Source: Catenaria anguillulae PL171
Lineage: Eukaryota; Blastocladiomycota; Blastocladiomycetes; Blastocladiales; Catenariaceae
DNA length: 64,000 nucleotides
Direction of reading: 5' to 3'
Assembly (NCBI GenBank): GCA_002102555.1
Contig: MCFL01000004.1
Span: forward strand, 62,001-126,000
Part shown: positions 40,601-49,422 of the stretch, piece by piece
Numbering within the stretch: position 1 is the stretch's first letter
Layout: each line of letters begins with the position of its first letter
Notes under the pieces: model-generated
Seen by the model: only the letters and a program-made list of their open reading frames with translations
What the model was told of the DNA's origin: nothing
Databases searched by the model: none
Made by a program: the position numbers and the translations under genes

Positions 40601-43243
40601 CGCTCACCCGAGGCACCGCCACGCCTTGCGACATTACCGTGCCTGTCCCTCCATCACGAGCATTGAAAGCCAGCACGAATCCTTTGCTTCCATTTGCCTT
40701 GATGCAAGCCAATTCGTTGAACTCGTCCACCAGGTCAACCACTCGCTGTAGTTCCTCTCGCGACTTGGCGAAGAAGATGGCGTTGTCAATGTACCCAATC
40801 GCTACGTACTTCCGCGTTGCCACCACCTCCGAGTCGCCCACCCGCGACCCCACGTCAATTTTCGGCACTCGCACTTCGAGGTTCACGCCCTCGCAGGCGT
40901 CCTCGACCGCGCACAACAAGATGTCGTAGAACGCGTTCCAGAGGAACGGCGACTCGTCGGCTCCTTGCGGTATGCCTCGGTGAAGGTTGAACTTGTCGGT
41001 CTTGCCAAAGGCTGTGATGACCGAGGCTGTACGATCTTGCAAGAAGTTGCGGCAGTAAAAGTCGACGAATCGGTCTGGCAAACGTAGGCGCTCAAGTGCC
41101 AGTCGTACAAGTCGGTGCGGGACCGTGTCGAAGGCTTTTGACTTGTCTTCTGAGTACGCCCACAACGCCTCGTCCGAACCCGCCGCCTGCGCCTGCGCCA
41201 CTAAACCATGTAACACGTTCACTGGTAGCCTCGTGTCCGTACCTCGGAGCGCTGAGAACCTTGCACCTCGTAGTACCTTGCGCTTTGCGGCTGCCGATTG
41301 GATGCGGTTCCACACAATCGAGTTGAAGAGTTTGGACGCGCACTCGAGCAACGTGATTGGCCGCATGTTGTTGACGTCGCCTGTATACCCTTCGGGTTTC
41401 TTCGGCGTGAGGAATATGACACCGTGGCGCCATTCGTCGGGGTCCAACCTTTCTGGTACATGTCAGTGAACAGTCGCGCGAGTACCTTGCGTCCCACCGT
41501 ACCTAGTGCTGCATAGTGGCGGTACCCAAGTTGCGATTCTCCTGGCGCTTTGTCCAGGTCCACCCGGTTGAGCCCTCCTGCGACGTCCACCTCAGAGATC
41601 TCATGCTCGACACCATCCCAAACTGTTGCCGCCACATGTTGCAGTGGTTGGCAAGCTTGCCAAATCGGATCCGATGCATTGAGCGGGTCACCTGGTTGTT
41701 GGAAGTCGAATTTTGCCGATACCGCACTTGCCACGCCCTGCTTGACGGCGTTTGGCTCCAGCACCAGCTCGTCCCCATCGAAGATACAATCGACGCAACT
41801 CGCCGGTTGTTGCCGGTCCAGTACCGAGCTCACCACGGACCCCAGATTCGTCGCAAAGCGCTCTACCCGCCTTTTGACCGCTGTATCTATGGCCTCGCGG
41901 CGTCGCCGACCCGCCTCTTGCATTACTCGCTCCGCCAGACGGGCCCGTGCGTCCATGAGCGCAACATTACCCAGAGGGAGCACCACTCCGGGTAGCACCG
42001 CCTCGATTCGTCGTCGCTCATCGTCGTTCAACGTCGCTTCCGGGTCGCGCAACATTTTATCTAGTGCCATGGGCGCCACGCAAGCGTCCGACTTGTCCTG
42101 ATTCGGTCGCAGGGCGTGATTGGGCCTTGGTGCCGGTCCGCGTTTGCGTCTAGGCAGTTCTGTTTCCAATGCTTGCGCGGCTACTCTGTGGAATTTCTCC
42201 CACCGGGTCTGGATCGGTCAATGAGTCAAGAATATCGATTTCGGGCTGGGTGCTTGCTGCTTGGATCGCGTCTGCTTCCACCCATGACGGAAACGTGTCG
42301 TCGTCGGCCAGAGTCAGGCCAAGATCGCTGATTACCCGGCTGCTATACTTGGCCCAGGATTGTGGTGTCAGTTTCTCGGTGTCAAGAACGTATCGGGCTG
42401 CCGCTCGGCGGGCTTCTGCTTGTGCGCGGGCAATGCTACGGTCCAAACGGACTGCCAGCGATGACAGTAGCAGGAGACGGGAGTGGTCAAAGCCACTGGC
42501 TGGTTGCACAAGGAGGGCGTGTGCGTCGTGCAGGAATCCCGGCGATGCGTAGATGCGATCCAGCCGGCCACCGGCGACATGTGTTGGGCCGTTTGCGTCA
42601 CGGTGTAGAGCCACGTCCACCAAACCGTTTCCCAGGCAGAACCGTTCAATCGGCCGGCTCGGCGCATCGTCCCGCTCGTTCATATCACCTGCCACCAACA
42701 GCAAATCGCCCGTGCGATTCGAACGTTCTGTCTCCTGTTTCAGCGCCTCTAGTACCACCGCTCTGGCATCGGCGTCTTGCGGCGGCGCATAAACTCCAAC
42801 AACACGCAATCTGTAATGGTACCGCCCCTGGATGCTGAACGCAACAACGTAGCCGCCATATCGGGCCCAGTGGCAAGTGTGACGGGCAAGCACCGGTTCA
42901 ACGGCGACAAGAGCACCTGATCCTTGGGGTTTGTCTTGGTCATGCGCGAGGTGCACGATCCACTCCTGGCTCAACATGCGGCAATCAAGTGCTCGGGACG
43001 ATTTGTGTGAGAGTTTTGTTTCCGTTGTTATTACAATACCCACTCCGCTTTCTGCTGCATGGTTAAGTTTTGCGATGAGACGGTCGTTTGCCTGTGAACC
43101 CCTACATTTGCCACAAGAATGTTTGTCCGATAATTCTGGTTAGTATTCGCCCTTGATCTTGTGGGTTGTCTTGAATGAAAATGAATCGCTCGAGCGTGGT
43201 TTTGTCCTTGGCTGGCTGTAGTCGTGGGTGTCGTTGGCATCAT
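37684..43243 (-). pseudogene. LINE-B ORF2: APE endonuclease, RT, RNase H, Cys/His domain
   Basis: The start overlaps ORF1 by four bases. The parts read in several frames. APE: TNILVANVG, then VVGVYAPPQDAD, LLVAGDMNERDD and GGRLDRIYASPGFLHDA with GFDHSRLLLL, i.e. the GDMN and DHS catalytic motifs. The linker runs to LNRVDLDKAPGESQLGYRHY. RT: MRPITLLECASKLFN, GARFSALRGTDTRLPV, EDKSKAFDTVPHRL, HRGIPQGADESPF, and YVAIGYIDNAIFFA, in which the second catalytic Asp of YxDD is Asn. The connector LLHLGLDCDDPLQC is followed by RNase H and the Cys/His domain with further frame changes (near 43,040, 42,160, 41,440, 40,270, 39,150 and 38,640). A dead copy, but the best guide to the family. Confidence 0.85.
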
Positions 43244-43788
43244 TGTGGGTTGGGGCTGTCAGTTCCTGCGTTTTGTGTGCCACTGTCCGTGCTTGGCTCG
43301 GACTGACCGGCTGTCAGCGGGCGGTGGGCTCTTGCAGAGTCCGTTGATGGCATGGGTGTTCTTTCCCTGTCAACCTTGCTCGTCTCCGCTTGCTTGTCGT
43401 CCGTCATGTCGATTGTCTTCTGACGATTGTTCCTGCCTCGATCTGTTGGTGACTGTGAAACGTCCTCGTGCGGCCGGGTTTGTGGTCGCCGCCTGGCCAC
43501 CGGTTCTTGATTCACCTCCATCTCGTCTCCTCCGTCCTCTTGGCCTTGTGTAGTTGCCTCCATGTTCTTCCGAATAGCGACTGCCGCCTCCATGGCCGCG
43601 CCATTGTCGCCCTTGGCCAGTGATTCGACCACCGACAAAAGCGATCCAAGAAGCTGGTTTTGCTCTTGCATCTTTTCATCGACCCGGCGCTCGCTGCCCT
43701 TCAAACCTTCCACCGTCGCTTCCAATCTGCCAATGGTGCTTCCAATCGGCAAACATGTTTCGCCAACCATTGTGCCTCCTTGTCCCAT
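43240..43788 (-). CDS. LINE-B ORF1, C-terminal part, overlapping ORF2
   Basis: From an in-frame ATG at 43788 (MGQGGTMVGETCLP) the sequence has a heptad-rich coiled coil (IGRLEATVEGLKGSERRVDE, QNQLLGSLLSVVESLAKGDN) and a long polar, Arg/Thr/Ser-rich tail. The stop TGA at 43240-43242 overlaps the ATG of ORF2 (43241-43243) as ATGA. No zinc knuckle is visible, unlike the LINE-A-type ORF1. The frame is open further upstream, but that part does not look coding, so the true start could lie elsewhere. Probably an RNA-binding, oligomerising partner of ORF2. Confidence 0.55.
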   Translation of the reverse strand: MGQGGTMVGETCLPIGSTIGRLEATVEGLKGSERRVDEKMQEQNQLLGSLLSVVESLAKGDNGAAMEAAVAIRKNMEATTQGQEDGGDEMEVNQEPVARRRPQTRPHEDVSQSPTDRGRNNRQKTIDMTDDKQAETSKVDRERTPMPSTDSARAHRPLTAGQSEPSTDSGTQNAGTDSPNPQ

Positions 43789-44658
43789 CCATCTGCACCC
43801 GACTCCTGATCCTGCTCTGACCAGTATCAACCTCAAGTCCAATCCTCCGTTTCCACTCGACTCAGAAGATCGTATCTGTTTGCACTCCAATCCCTTCTCG
43901 GAACAGATCTTTCGGATGCGCAAGCAAACGATGTGGCGGATTATTGCGAGAATCGGCTCGACCAGGTCCGTAGCTTGCTCTTCATGTTGTCTCACTGTGA
44001 CGCACCACCATCTATTTACACACGATGTTCCCTGACACATTATGTTCACTGGCAGCTCTTTGCCCAGCATCCGGAACTTGACCCGTCAATTTGCCCAAAG
44101 CCCCTGCTAGTTGTGCTACACACGATCCGCAACAAGCTTGCGCACCACAGCTTCTTTCGTTTACTGATGCAAACGCAAAGTTGTGGGATGGTCATGGACA
44201 CGAATATGCATTTGTGCATGTCGATTTGACTGATGCACTACTCCACCTCATTGCTCGCCCACAACTCGCTGCGTTCTTTCAACTCCTGTCCAAAGTTCAC
44301 ATTCAACCTGGCCCAAACGGGCCAGACTGTGTCTAATAGTCATGCCAACCCCTAGGTGTTCCAGATCATGAAGGATGCTTTCATATGGTACTCGTTGTAT
44401 TAAATAACTATAAACGCTTCAAACTCTGACTGAGTCAGATTGCTGTTGACTTGAAGTCAAATGCCAATGGTCGGGAATCACAGCCGACCGATCTCACAAG
44501 ATAATGGAAAATCACGGATAATCTCAAACATTGTTCGGAGCTAGAACCCAACGCTGTCGAATGCCTGCCACATGCGTGGGTTACACTGAGAAGATATTCG
44601 ACAACCTGGCCATTCCAGCCACGATCTTCGCCGATCTTGCGGTATATTTAAATATCAA
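43789..44658 (+). other. Unrecognised coding remnant on the plus strand, then non-coding
   Basis: From about 43,820 a plus-strand frame reads STRLRRSYLFALQSLLGTDL, then ADYCENRLDQVRSLLFMLSH and LVVLHTIRNKLAHHSFFRLL. Near 44,170 a better frame takes over (FVHVDLTDALLHLIARPQLA, QLLSKVHIQPGPNGPDCV) up to a stop at 44334-44336. This looks like a decayed helical protein with one frameshift; I do not recognise it. From 44,337 to 44,658 nothing is seen apart from the end of a gag-like fragment. Confidence 0.35.
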
Positions 44659-44674
44659 CAGATTTCGCATCGCC

Positions 44675-44847
44675 CCCATGGCCAAGTGCCCCTACCACCA
44701 ACTGCTTGCCATTTTCTCTGCTTGCTTTTGTCGTTTATTGAGTGTTTTGGATCTGTGACCTTCCGGCTCTTGTGCCTTATTTCAGGGCTATTGTGTTGGT
44801 TTTTCAGCTTCAATACATGTGGTAGTGATTTAAAAAAAAAAAAAAAC
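44675..44847 (+). mobile_element. LINE-A tail-only insertion (TSD-bounded)
   Basis: About 173 bases of LINE-A 3' UTR ending AATACATGTGGTAGTGATTT plus poly-A. It is flanked by a 16-base duplication CAGATTTCGCATCGCC (44659-44674 and 44848-44863). It is inserted into a gag-like fragment on the minus strand. Extreme 5' truncation of a LINE-A copy is the simplest reading. Confidence 0.88.
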
Positions 44848-44863
44848 CAGATTTCGCATCGCC

Positions 44864-45327
44864 AACCAAGACGGCGATGCAGCTGGCATGTACACCAGCG
44901 GGTTGTTGGTTGCTTCTTTGTCGGCACCCTTGTTGGGCGGCACAGTGAATGGGTCGCGGGCTTTGCCTTTGGCGGCGAGCTGCTCAAGGATCGGAGCAAG
45001 CTTGTCGAGGTACTTCTGGTAGCGCGAGACGCCTCGCTCCAAGGGTTTGATGCGGGCATCCACATCGATCGTGGGGTCCGCCTTGTAGTCGCGCTCAAGT
45101 TGGTCTTGCTGCTCCTCTAGTTGCTGTTGCTGCCTGGCATAGTATTGCTTGGCCCGCCGCAGGACCGTTGGGTTGGGCGTCACCAGTTCGGTGTTGGTGA
45201 GCTTAATGGCTTGGTGCTCGAAGAAGCGCTTGCTGGCAGCGTCGCCTGCCAATTGAAGCCATTCGAGGATGGCGTGGGGCTCAAGGGCACTGATATTGTT
45301 GATTTGCTGATCCGTCAGGTCGGCCAT
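44864..45327 (-). pseudogene. Gag-like protein fragment of the unclassified retroelement
   Basis: Starts at the element's own ATG (45327): MADLTDQQINNISALEPHAI. It then follows the intact copy at 49423 (GDAASKRFFEHQAIKLTNTE, KQYYARQQQQLEEQQDQLER, IKPLERGVSRYQKYLDKLAP) to about residue 150. There it diverges and is interrupted by the LINE-A tail insertion. Only about 30 bases of the 5' leader precede the ATG, after which LINE-A coding sequence on the other strand begins. A broken copy. Confidence 0.8.
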
Positions 45328-46173
45328 TGTTGTTTGAAAGTGCAACGTTGAGCGAGACAATGCCGACGACGCATCAGTCACGTTCCGCGTCAAGGTTTTG
45401 ACGAGTTGTCTGCCAATTCGCGCTCAACTCAACAAGTATTGGCCAGAGCGGGTGCCGTCCCCAAATTGTGTGCTCTGCTGTGTTCTCTACAATCAACAGC
45501 ATTGGCTCAGGTGTCGCACACTTGCCAACATACTCTGGACGTGCCGATTGGATGTGCACGAATAAGTTGTGGAGCTGCTACGGCGTTGCAGGATGACGGC
45601 ACACCAAGCGGCAGCAAAGACACTCGTTGAGCAGTTAATGGATCCAGCAAAATTACAGGCAACTGCAGCATGCGTAGTCGAAGTGCGCCTACAACAACAA
45701 TTTCCCAACCTCGTATCTATCCTCGCGCGAATTGTCTCAATTGCTTCCACAACCATCCAAGCTGTGCTGTGGAAGGAGCGTTGCAGGCTCATAGGACCGA
45801 TTGAGTGACACATGCCAGAAGACCCGCTTGCGGCCCGGCAGCCCTGTCAATGTCCCCACTGTCGGGAGGCATGCGCCCCAGTGGCCCAGGAGCCGCCCAT
45901 GCACCTTGCGCTCGTTGCTGCACATTACATCCACAAGTGCCACGCTGGCTGCCCACCCCTTGTTGGCTCCTTATCAGCCATGCATGCACCGGTTTCCTTT
46001 GGCGAATGGTGGTTCGACGGCACCTTCCCAGGGCTCTCAACCCCCAGATTTGGGTTTGGACACTCACAGCAACGCTTTGCTACCCATGTCGGGGTACAGT
46101 CAGGTACACATTCTGTTTTTGTCCCCTTGCTTTCTCCAACTGCTGCCTCTGCGCATATGATGTAACCTTCCCT

Positions 46174-46474
46174 TTTTCTTTTTTTTAAATACAACCATCT
46201 TTGCATTTAGTGGAGACACGAGTATTTACACAAGTAACATAGACTCACACACACCACCTACACACAACTCCCAAGGACTTGATGCACTTGATGGGTGCTT
46301 GTTAACTTGATGCTTGGCTAAAGCAACCACACACATTGGTGGACCAGGGCCTCGACTCCCAAATGGAGGTGGACAAGATAGATGGAGGGCCAAGCGACTT
46401 GAGTGGGGTTCGAACCCACAACCTTCGTCTTGCAAGACAGGAGTGTTACCACTGTGCCAAAACCACTGGCTGGC
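46174..46474 (-). mobile_element. SINE-1 copy b (tRNA-derived)
   Basis: A 301-base insertion, closely similar to SINE-1 copy a over its whole length. It has the same tRNA-like head (A box TGGCACAGTGG, B box GGTTCGAACCC) and the same A-rich tail. The duplication GTAACCTTCCCT flanks it (46162-46173 and 46475-46486). It lies in the 3' UTR of a LINE-A copy. Confidence 0.88.
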
Positions 46475-46497
46475 GTAACCTTCCCTGGTCCTCGTAT

Positions 46498-46715
46498 TTT
46501 TTTTTAACATCACTACCACATGTATTGAAGCTGAAAAAAACCAACACAATAGCCCTGAAATAAGGTACAAGAGCTGGAAGGTCACAGATCCAAAACACTC
46601 AATAAACGACAAAAGCAAGCAGGGAAAATGGCAAGCAGTTGGTGGTAGGGGCACTCGGCCATGGGGTGAAAAAAAAGAGGGTGAGGAGGAGAGGGAAAAA
46701 GAGGAGGTAAACAGA
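46498..46715 (-). mobile_element. LINE-A tail-only insertion (TSD-bounded)
   Basis: A 218-base minus-strand insertion: LINE-A 3' UTR, the TACATGTGGTAGTGATG end and poly-A (T run at 46498-46504). It is flanked by a perfect 17-base duplication TTCCCTGGTCCTCGTAT (46481-46497 and 46716-46732). The left duplication overlaps the right duplication of SINE-1 copy b, so the two insertions hit neighbouring sites. Confidence 0.9.
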
Positions 46716-47016
46716 TTCCCTGGTCCTCGTATGCTTACTGTTGTTTTGACTCTCTTTCCCTTTATTTGACTTCGAACTTTCTTGGTTCTCTGTTGCATGT
46801 TGTTCAATTTGTGCATCCGTGATGTGGTTGAATGTTGACCTCAGACGGCGGCGTATCCATGGCAGATGTGCTTGAGCTGCTAGCAAGTGTCGAATTTCTG
46901 TTTCCTGGCGATTCCGAGACCAGTGCACTGGGCGGGTTTCCCAAGACAATCATTGTGTTGGGGTTGTGTAGGAGAGCGTATGTGTTTGTCATTCACGTGT
47001 GTGCATGTGATGAGTT

Positions 47017-47111
47017 TTTTTTTTTTTTGGGTCACTACCACATGTATTGAAGCTGAAAACCAACGCAGAAGCCTTGAAGGGTACAAGAGCAGGAAGGTCA
47101 CAGATTCAAGA
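47017..47111 (-). mobile_element. LINE-A tail-only insertion (TSD-bounded), 95 bases
   Basis: A very short LINE-A 3' end (about 80 bases plus poly-A) on the minus strand, flanked by a 16-base duplication GTGCATGTGATGAGTT (47001-47016 and 47112-47127). It sits in the leader of the gag-like element. Confidence 0.9.
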
Positions 47112-47407
47112 GTGCATGTGATGAGTTATTGAGTTGTTGTGTGTTTGTGTTGTGATCCATGACCCAGCAGTTGGGCACCAACCCATGGTTAGCTCTTCAG
47201 ATAATTCTGGGTTGTTTAGTATATACTTTTTTTTTTTGCTACACTACTGCATGTATTGTGGGCTACAACCAACTCACAAACTTCAAAAAAAGGAGGAAGC
47301 AAGAAGGAAGAGACCAGAACACAACTGCTACAAAATGAGCATCACAAGCAAGCAAGAGGGGAGGGCAGGCAAGTGGCAGTAGGGGCCGCAAGCGACCGTG
47401 GGGATGA

Positions 47408-47780
47408 TTTTTTTTTTTTAAATTTACCTCAGGACAATTGTACATATGGTGACAATCCATGAACAAATACAACACAAACTTGAAGCTTGGAGGACTTGGA
47501 CTTGGGTCTTGTACTTGACACAGGCGGGAACACAGAGGGACACACAGTGCTTGCCGAGAGGGGGCTCTGATTGAAGTTGAGCAGGCGGGATCCACCCCGG
47601 ACGGCTTGGACCTGAAGCAACTTGAATTTTAACTTGTGCTTGGCAACCAAACCAAATCCACGCACAAGCGAGTGGCAAGGACTATAGAAACACTATACCA
47701 GAATTGCCGCCTGTGGGGTTTGAACCCACGACCTCCACAGTGGACGCCCGGCGCCTTAACCACTGGGCCACGACAGCCCT
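47408..47780 (-). mobile_element. SINE-2, full-length tRNA-derived copy
   Basis: A 373-base insertion in the 3' UTR of ORF1-only element 2, flanked by a 16-base duplication GCGACCGTGGGGATGA (47392-47407 and 47781-47796). On the minus strand it begins with a tRNA-like head: A-box-like TGGCCCAGTGG, then GGTTCAAACCC as B box, with the spacing expected of an RNA polymerase III promoter. A ~290-base unrelated body follows and ends GTAAATTT plus poly-A. It is the youngest layer at this site. Confidence 0.9.
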
Positions 47781-47850
47781 GCGACCGTGGGGATGAGGAT
47801 GAGGTGGGGAAGGAAAGTGAGGAGTAGGCGGGGAGGAGAAAGCAAAACAA

Positions 47851-49077
47851 CTACGACTTGTTGGGGAAGGGGCCGGGGTACGCAATGGAACCCTGCGCCT
47901 TTGCCTGGTGGGCCCAACTCTTCTCCCGCGCAGCCGCCAAGTGTTCCTCAAAGTCGTCGTACAAGCGAAGCTCGTCCAAAGCGACCTTGAGATCCACCTC
48001 GACGATGGCGAGGTCACGGTTGACCCGCATGTACCGCTCAGAGGTCTTGGCCCGGTGGGCCGTCAGCTCGGCCACATCCTCCATTGTTGTCTCCAACGCT
48101 GGCTTGATGGCCTCAGACTTGAGCTCAAACTTTTTCGTGAGAGTCTCAAAGCCCGCCAAGAGCCCCTCCACCGAACCAGCAAGGGACCCCAAACGTTCCT
48201 CAATCCCCTTAACCTCCTCTTTGGTTGCCGACAACCTCTTCTCGAGACCATTGACCCGGGCAACAACCTGCTTGGACATGTCCGACTTGAACGCCATTAG
48301 CAGGGCCTCTTGGTCGGCCATGAACTTGGCCATTTGTCCGTGCATGGCCATGATCTTGTCGGCCAAGTCATCAATCTTGCCACGCAAATCCTTGTCAAGG
48401 GTGTCGACCTTGTCGACAGCTTGCTTGGCGACATCAGCATAGCTGAAGCCACCACGTGTTGGCGCCGAGGCGCAAGAGCGAGACGAGGGAGGCAAGACCT
48501 TGGCAATGGCGGGCCGCGATGGGCAGGCCAGCTTGACATGGCCGCGCTCGCCACAGGAGTAGCAGAGCTTGGCCGAACCGGGGAAGAAACACAACTCATG
48601 CCCGTTGGACGCAAGCTCGCCCAGGGCAACAGCATCCATGGCATCTTGTTTGGTCTCATAGCGCCAAACGACACGCGAGAACGACCGAGCACGACTGTTG
48701 TCAACCAAGAGCGCTTGACCCTTGGCAACCAGGGAACCAAGTTGGCGCACGGCACTGTAGCCGCACAAGACTTGTACGAGCATGTCCTCGTCGGTGAGCT
48801 TGCTGGCCCAGTCTTGCACATCACCAACAACATGCAGGAACTGGCCGCGGAAAAAGCAAGGGGACTGGTCAATGGCAGACGCCATGTCTAGTTGATTGCC
48901 AAAGATGGCCTTGTAGAAGCGAGATCTGTTGACAAGCTGCTCACCGGCAATGGCGGTCGACTTGTACTTGCGCTTGAGGTGCTCAAGGGCGGCATCTTGA
49001 TCGACAGAGTGGGGGATGGGCCCTACCCAAGCCATGAACGGCGACGCCGGGGCATCAACATCCATGGCGTTGGACAT
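47851..49077 (-). CDS. ORF1 (gag-like) protein with CCHC zinc knuckle, intact
   Basis: 408 residues starting MSNAMDVDAPASPFMAWVGP. The N-terminal domain (residues ~30-195) resembles a divergent RRM: FYKAIFGNQLDMASAIDQSP, VQVLCGYSAVRQLGSLVAKG, and SRVVWRYETKQDAMDAVALG as its last strand and helix. The zinc knuckle LCYSCGERGHVKLACPSRP (CX2CX4HX4C) is at about 198-216. After a Pro/Ser linker there is a long coiled coil (~245-385), with KQAVDKVDTLDKDLRGKIDD and LEKRLSATKEEVKGIEERLG, and a short tail. There are no stops or frameshifts despite the insertion history around it. It should bind the element's RNA and oligomerise. A truncated relative with the same N-terminus is at 36,786. Confidence 0.88.
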   Translation of the reverse strand: MSNAMDVDAPASPFMAWVGPIPHSVDQDAALEHLKRKYKSTAIAGEQLVNRSRFYKAIFGNQLDMASAIDQSPCFFRGQFLHVVGDVQDWASKLTDEDMLVQVLCGYSAVRQLGSLVAKGQALLVDNSRARSFSRVVWRYETKQDAMDAVALGELASNGHELCFFPGSAKLCYSCGERGHVKLACPSRPAIAKVLPPSSRSCASAPTRGGFSYADVAKQAVDKVDTLDKDLRGKIDDLADKIMAMHGQMAKFMADQEALLMAFKSDMSKQVVARVNGLEKRLSATKEEVKGIEERLGSLAGSVEGLLAGFETLTKKFELKSEAIKPALETTMEDVAELTAHRAKTSERYMRVNRDLAIVEVDLKVALDELRLYDDFEEHLAAAREKSWAHQAKAQGSIAYPGPFPNKS

Positions 49078-49422
49078 GGCGATTGTATTGTGGACACGGA
49101 TAGGGGTTGTGGGGGGCTTGCTGAGTTGATTGCTTAAAGTTAAATGTCTTGGCTATGCATAGAGTTCCCTTAGTCGCGGCCTGATTAGCGCTTGTTTAGT
49201 ATATACTACCCGTGCTTGATGACCTTCTAGTCTTACCTATGTAAGCACGCCAACATTTTTTTCATCAAGTTCTGCCAACAGAATATCCCAGCACACAACA
49301 ACCTGGCCGTCGTCACTTAGCCCCATCCATTGTCGCTTAGCTCCACTCATTGCTGACTCATTCCATCGGCCACAAATCCAACCACACTTTCGTCTCGCTC
49401 GACGCTGCACTTTCAAACAGCA

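Larger units (their letters stand above)
37411..43788 (-). mobile_element. LINE-B copy 3, nearly full length, inactive
   Basis: About 6.4 kb covering the end of ORF1, all of ORF2 (APE, linker, RT, connector, RNase H, Cys/His domain) and the 3' UTR, ending in the LINE-B tail (GTTAAC then A-rich, 37411-37430). It shows the complete layout of LINE-B that the two truncated plus-strand copies lack. It is broken by several frameshifts and by a change in the RT active site. The 5' end of ORF1 is missing or unrecognised. Confidence 0.85.
45356..46835 (+). mobile_element. LINE-A fragment: C-terminal domain and 3' UTR (with two insertions)
   Basis: A plus-strand LINE-A piece starting in VTFRVKVLTSCLPIRAQLNK. 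It continues LVEQLMDPAKLQATAACVVE, RIVSIASTTIQAVLWKERCR, AAHYIHKCHAGCPPLVGSL and FPGLSTPRFGFGHSQQRFAT to a stop near 46,165. Point stops (after LDVHE and after RLIGPIE) show it is dead. Its 3' UTR is split by SINE-1 copy b (46174-46474) and by a tail-only insertion (46498-46715), then resumes at 46733 and fades out near 46,835. Confidence 0.78.
47227..49191 (-). mobile_element. ORF1-only retroelement 2 (no RT), with nested SINE-2
   Basis: Bounded by a perfect 15-base duplication TTGTTTAGTATATAC (47212-47226 and 49192-49206). The intact target is visible in the sister leader copy at 54,240. It is 1,965 bases long including a nested SINE-2 (47408-47780) and that SINE's 16-base duplication, so ~1.58 kb originally. 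In its own sense it has a 114-base leader, one intact ORF (408 codons), a 3' UTR, an end reading GCCCACAATACATGCAGTAGTGTAGC, and A11. There is no RT, APE or RNase H. It has the same design as element 1 at 27566-28959. Confidence 0.93.

Noticed and set aside
43562-44035. Plus-strand ORF opposite LINE-B ORF1
   Set aside because: It mirrors the coiled-coil ORF1 on the minus strand, which has the ORF1/ORF2 overlap; only the part beyond 43,820 was kept as a possible remnant.
47700-47780. Candidate tRNA gene on the minus strand
   Set aside because: It is the head of SINE-2, bounded by a 16-base duplication; the cloverleaf cannot be completed.
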